Source: Cochliopodium minus (taxonomy: Eukaryota > Discosea > Himatismenida > Cochliopodiidae). From it: 64,000 nt of DNA. Below are positions 63,585 through 64,000 of this stretch, one piece after another. The notes under the pieces are model-generated. The model did no database searches, was not told where the DNA came from, and saw only the letters and a program-made list of their open reading frames with translations. The translations under genes were made by a program, and so were the position numbers. The first letter of the stretch is position 1, and each line of letters starts with the position of its first letter. The stretch is from positions 127,631-191,630 of the forward strand of contig JAMYWO010000048.1 of assembly GCA_024220525.1 (NCBI GenBank). Reading direction: 5' to 3'.

Positions 63585-63627
63585 AAAATGTTTTTTTTTC
63601 ATTATATTTAAATAAAAAAAAAAAAAA

Positions 63628-64000
63628 ATGGAATTGGATTCAAAGGAATCTGAAAATATTAAAATTGCAAGAGGATATCTTCAAGAAAAAAATTATTCAG
63701 AGGCTATTATACATCTCAATAAATCCATCTCAGATGATCAAGACAATTTCCAAGCAGAATCCCTTTATGAACTTGCCAATCTTCATAGAGATGGATTGGG
63801 TGTAGATAAAAACATGGAGAAGGCAATAGAATTGTATAATAAGAGTGTTGATAAAGGACATGTGGGATCCATGTTGATCATGGCAGAGTATTATCGATAT
63901 GGGAAGAATGTGAAAAAAGATATCAAAAAATCATTGCAATTATATAATCAATCATACGTGACAAATGATGATGAAGCTGTTTATCAAATGGGTATTTTTT
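63628..64000 (+). CDS. SEL1/TPR-repeat protein (partial, runs off the window)
   Basis: From ATG 63628: GYLQEKNYSEAIIHLNKSI (TPR-like), then SEL1 units SLYELANLHRDGLGVDKNME, AIELYNKSVDKGHVGSMLIM and YRYGKNVKKDIKKSLQLY. A GT donor is likely at 63992. SEL1-like repeats scaffold protein complexes. The 3' part is outside the window. Confidence 0.85.
   Translation, partial: MELDSKESENIKIARGYLQEKNYSEAIIHLNKSISDDQDNFQAESLYELANLHRDGLGVDKNMEKAIELYNKSVDKGHVGSMLIMAEYYRYGKNVKKDIKKSLQLYNQSYVTNDDEAVYQMGIF

Overview
The window is nuclear DNA from a very AT-rich, intron-rich unicellular eukaryote. Introns are short to medium, nearly pure A/T, and mostly GT-AG; one looks GC-AG. The standard genetic code fits. 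A DGAP1-like IQGAP-related GAP, a G-alpha relative, a DEP protein, many F-box/kelch/RCC1/ankyrin/LRR proteins, and PQQ and SEL1 repeats all suggest an amoeboid protist. I cannot fix the lineage from sequence alone. A mitochondrial calcium uniporter, an inner-membrane peptidase and an IF-3 homologue imply a genuine mitochondrion with its own translation. No tRNA, rRNA or CRISPR array was recognised.

Layout. 0-1.5 kb: minus-strand Gly-rich (GLUG-like) repeat gene with one repeat per small exon, followed by transposon relics. 2-4.5 kb: SAM-only protein and LRR protein. 4.7-11.2 kb: a 14-exon gene that splices in frame into a 990-residue Kelch-RCC1-F-box-Arf chimera, the most striking item here. 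11.3-13 kb: 3' remnant of a pectinacetylesterase/Notum gene and an unknown gene. 13.2-18 kb: 1450-residue protein with four SH3 domains, a coiled coil and polyproline. 18.3-21.7 kb: two-RRM protein and a 2OG-Fe(II) oxygenase. 22-25.8 kb: second SAM protein, a broken Harbinger-type DNA transposon, and a G-alpha homologue with eroded GTPase motifs. 26-32.5 kb: 18-exon kinase-like/DEP/RapGAP-like/ankyrin chimera. 32.6-36.8 kb: MCU and IQGAP-related GAP. 37-43 kb: an error-like stretch in which several recognisable genes (SEM1/DSS1, a coiled-coil gene, the 5' part of a zinc transporter) carry shifts at homopolymers; IF-3 lies in the same stretch. 43-48.3 kb: rest of the zinc transporter, a decayed histone H2A fragment, a dynamin-like GTPase, and RNase P subunit POP7. 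48.5-53.4 kb: HSPA12-like gene running into a 162-N gap, then two tandem F-box paralogues. 54-57.5 kb: tandem PH protein. 58-64 kb: IMP2, an orphan C-terminal piece of Prp17, a PQQ beta-propeller, an ankyrin protein and the start of a SEL1 protein.

Genes are close together and on both strands, with no operon logic. Recurring themes are domain shuffling onto small-GTPase and ubiquitin-adaptor modules, and catalytic motif loss in signalling enzymes (Arf Gln to Pro, G-alpha P-loop, kinase DFG). Three mobile or repeat families are present: a TA-flanked MITE (3 copies), a Harbinger-type element (1 plus an orphan end) and a dispersed repeat of about 75 bp (3 copies). Several single Ns sit next to repeats and mark doubtful assembly joins. 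All exon boundaries were inferred by eye from splice sites and reading phase.
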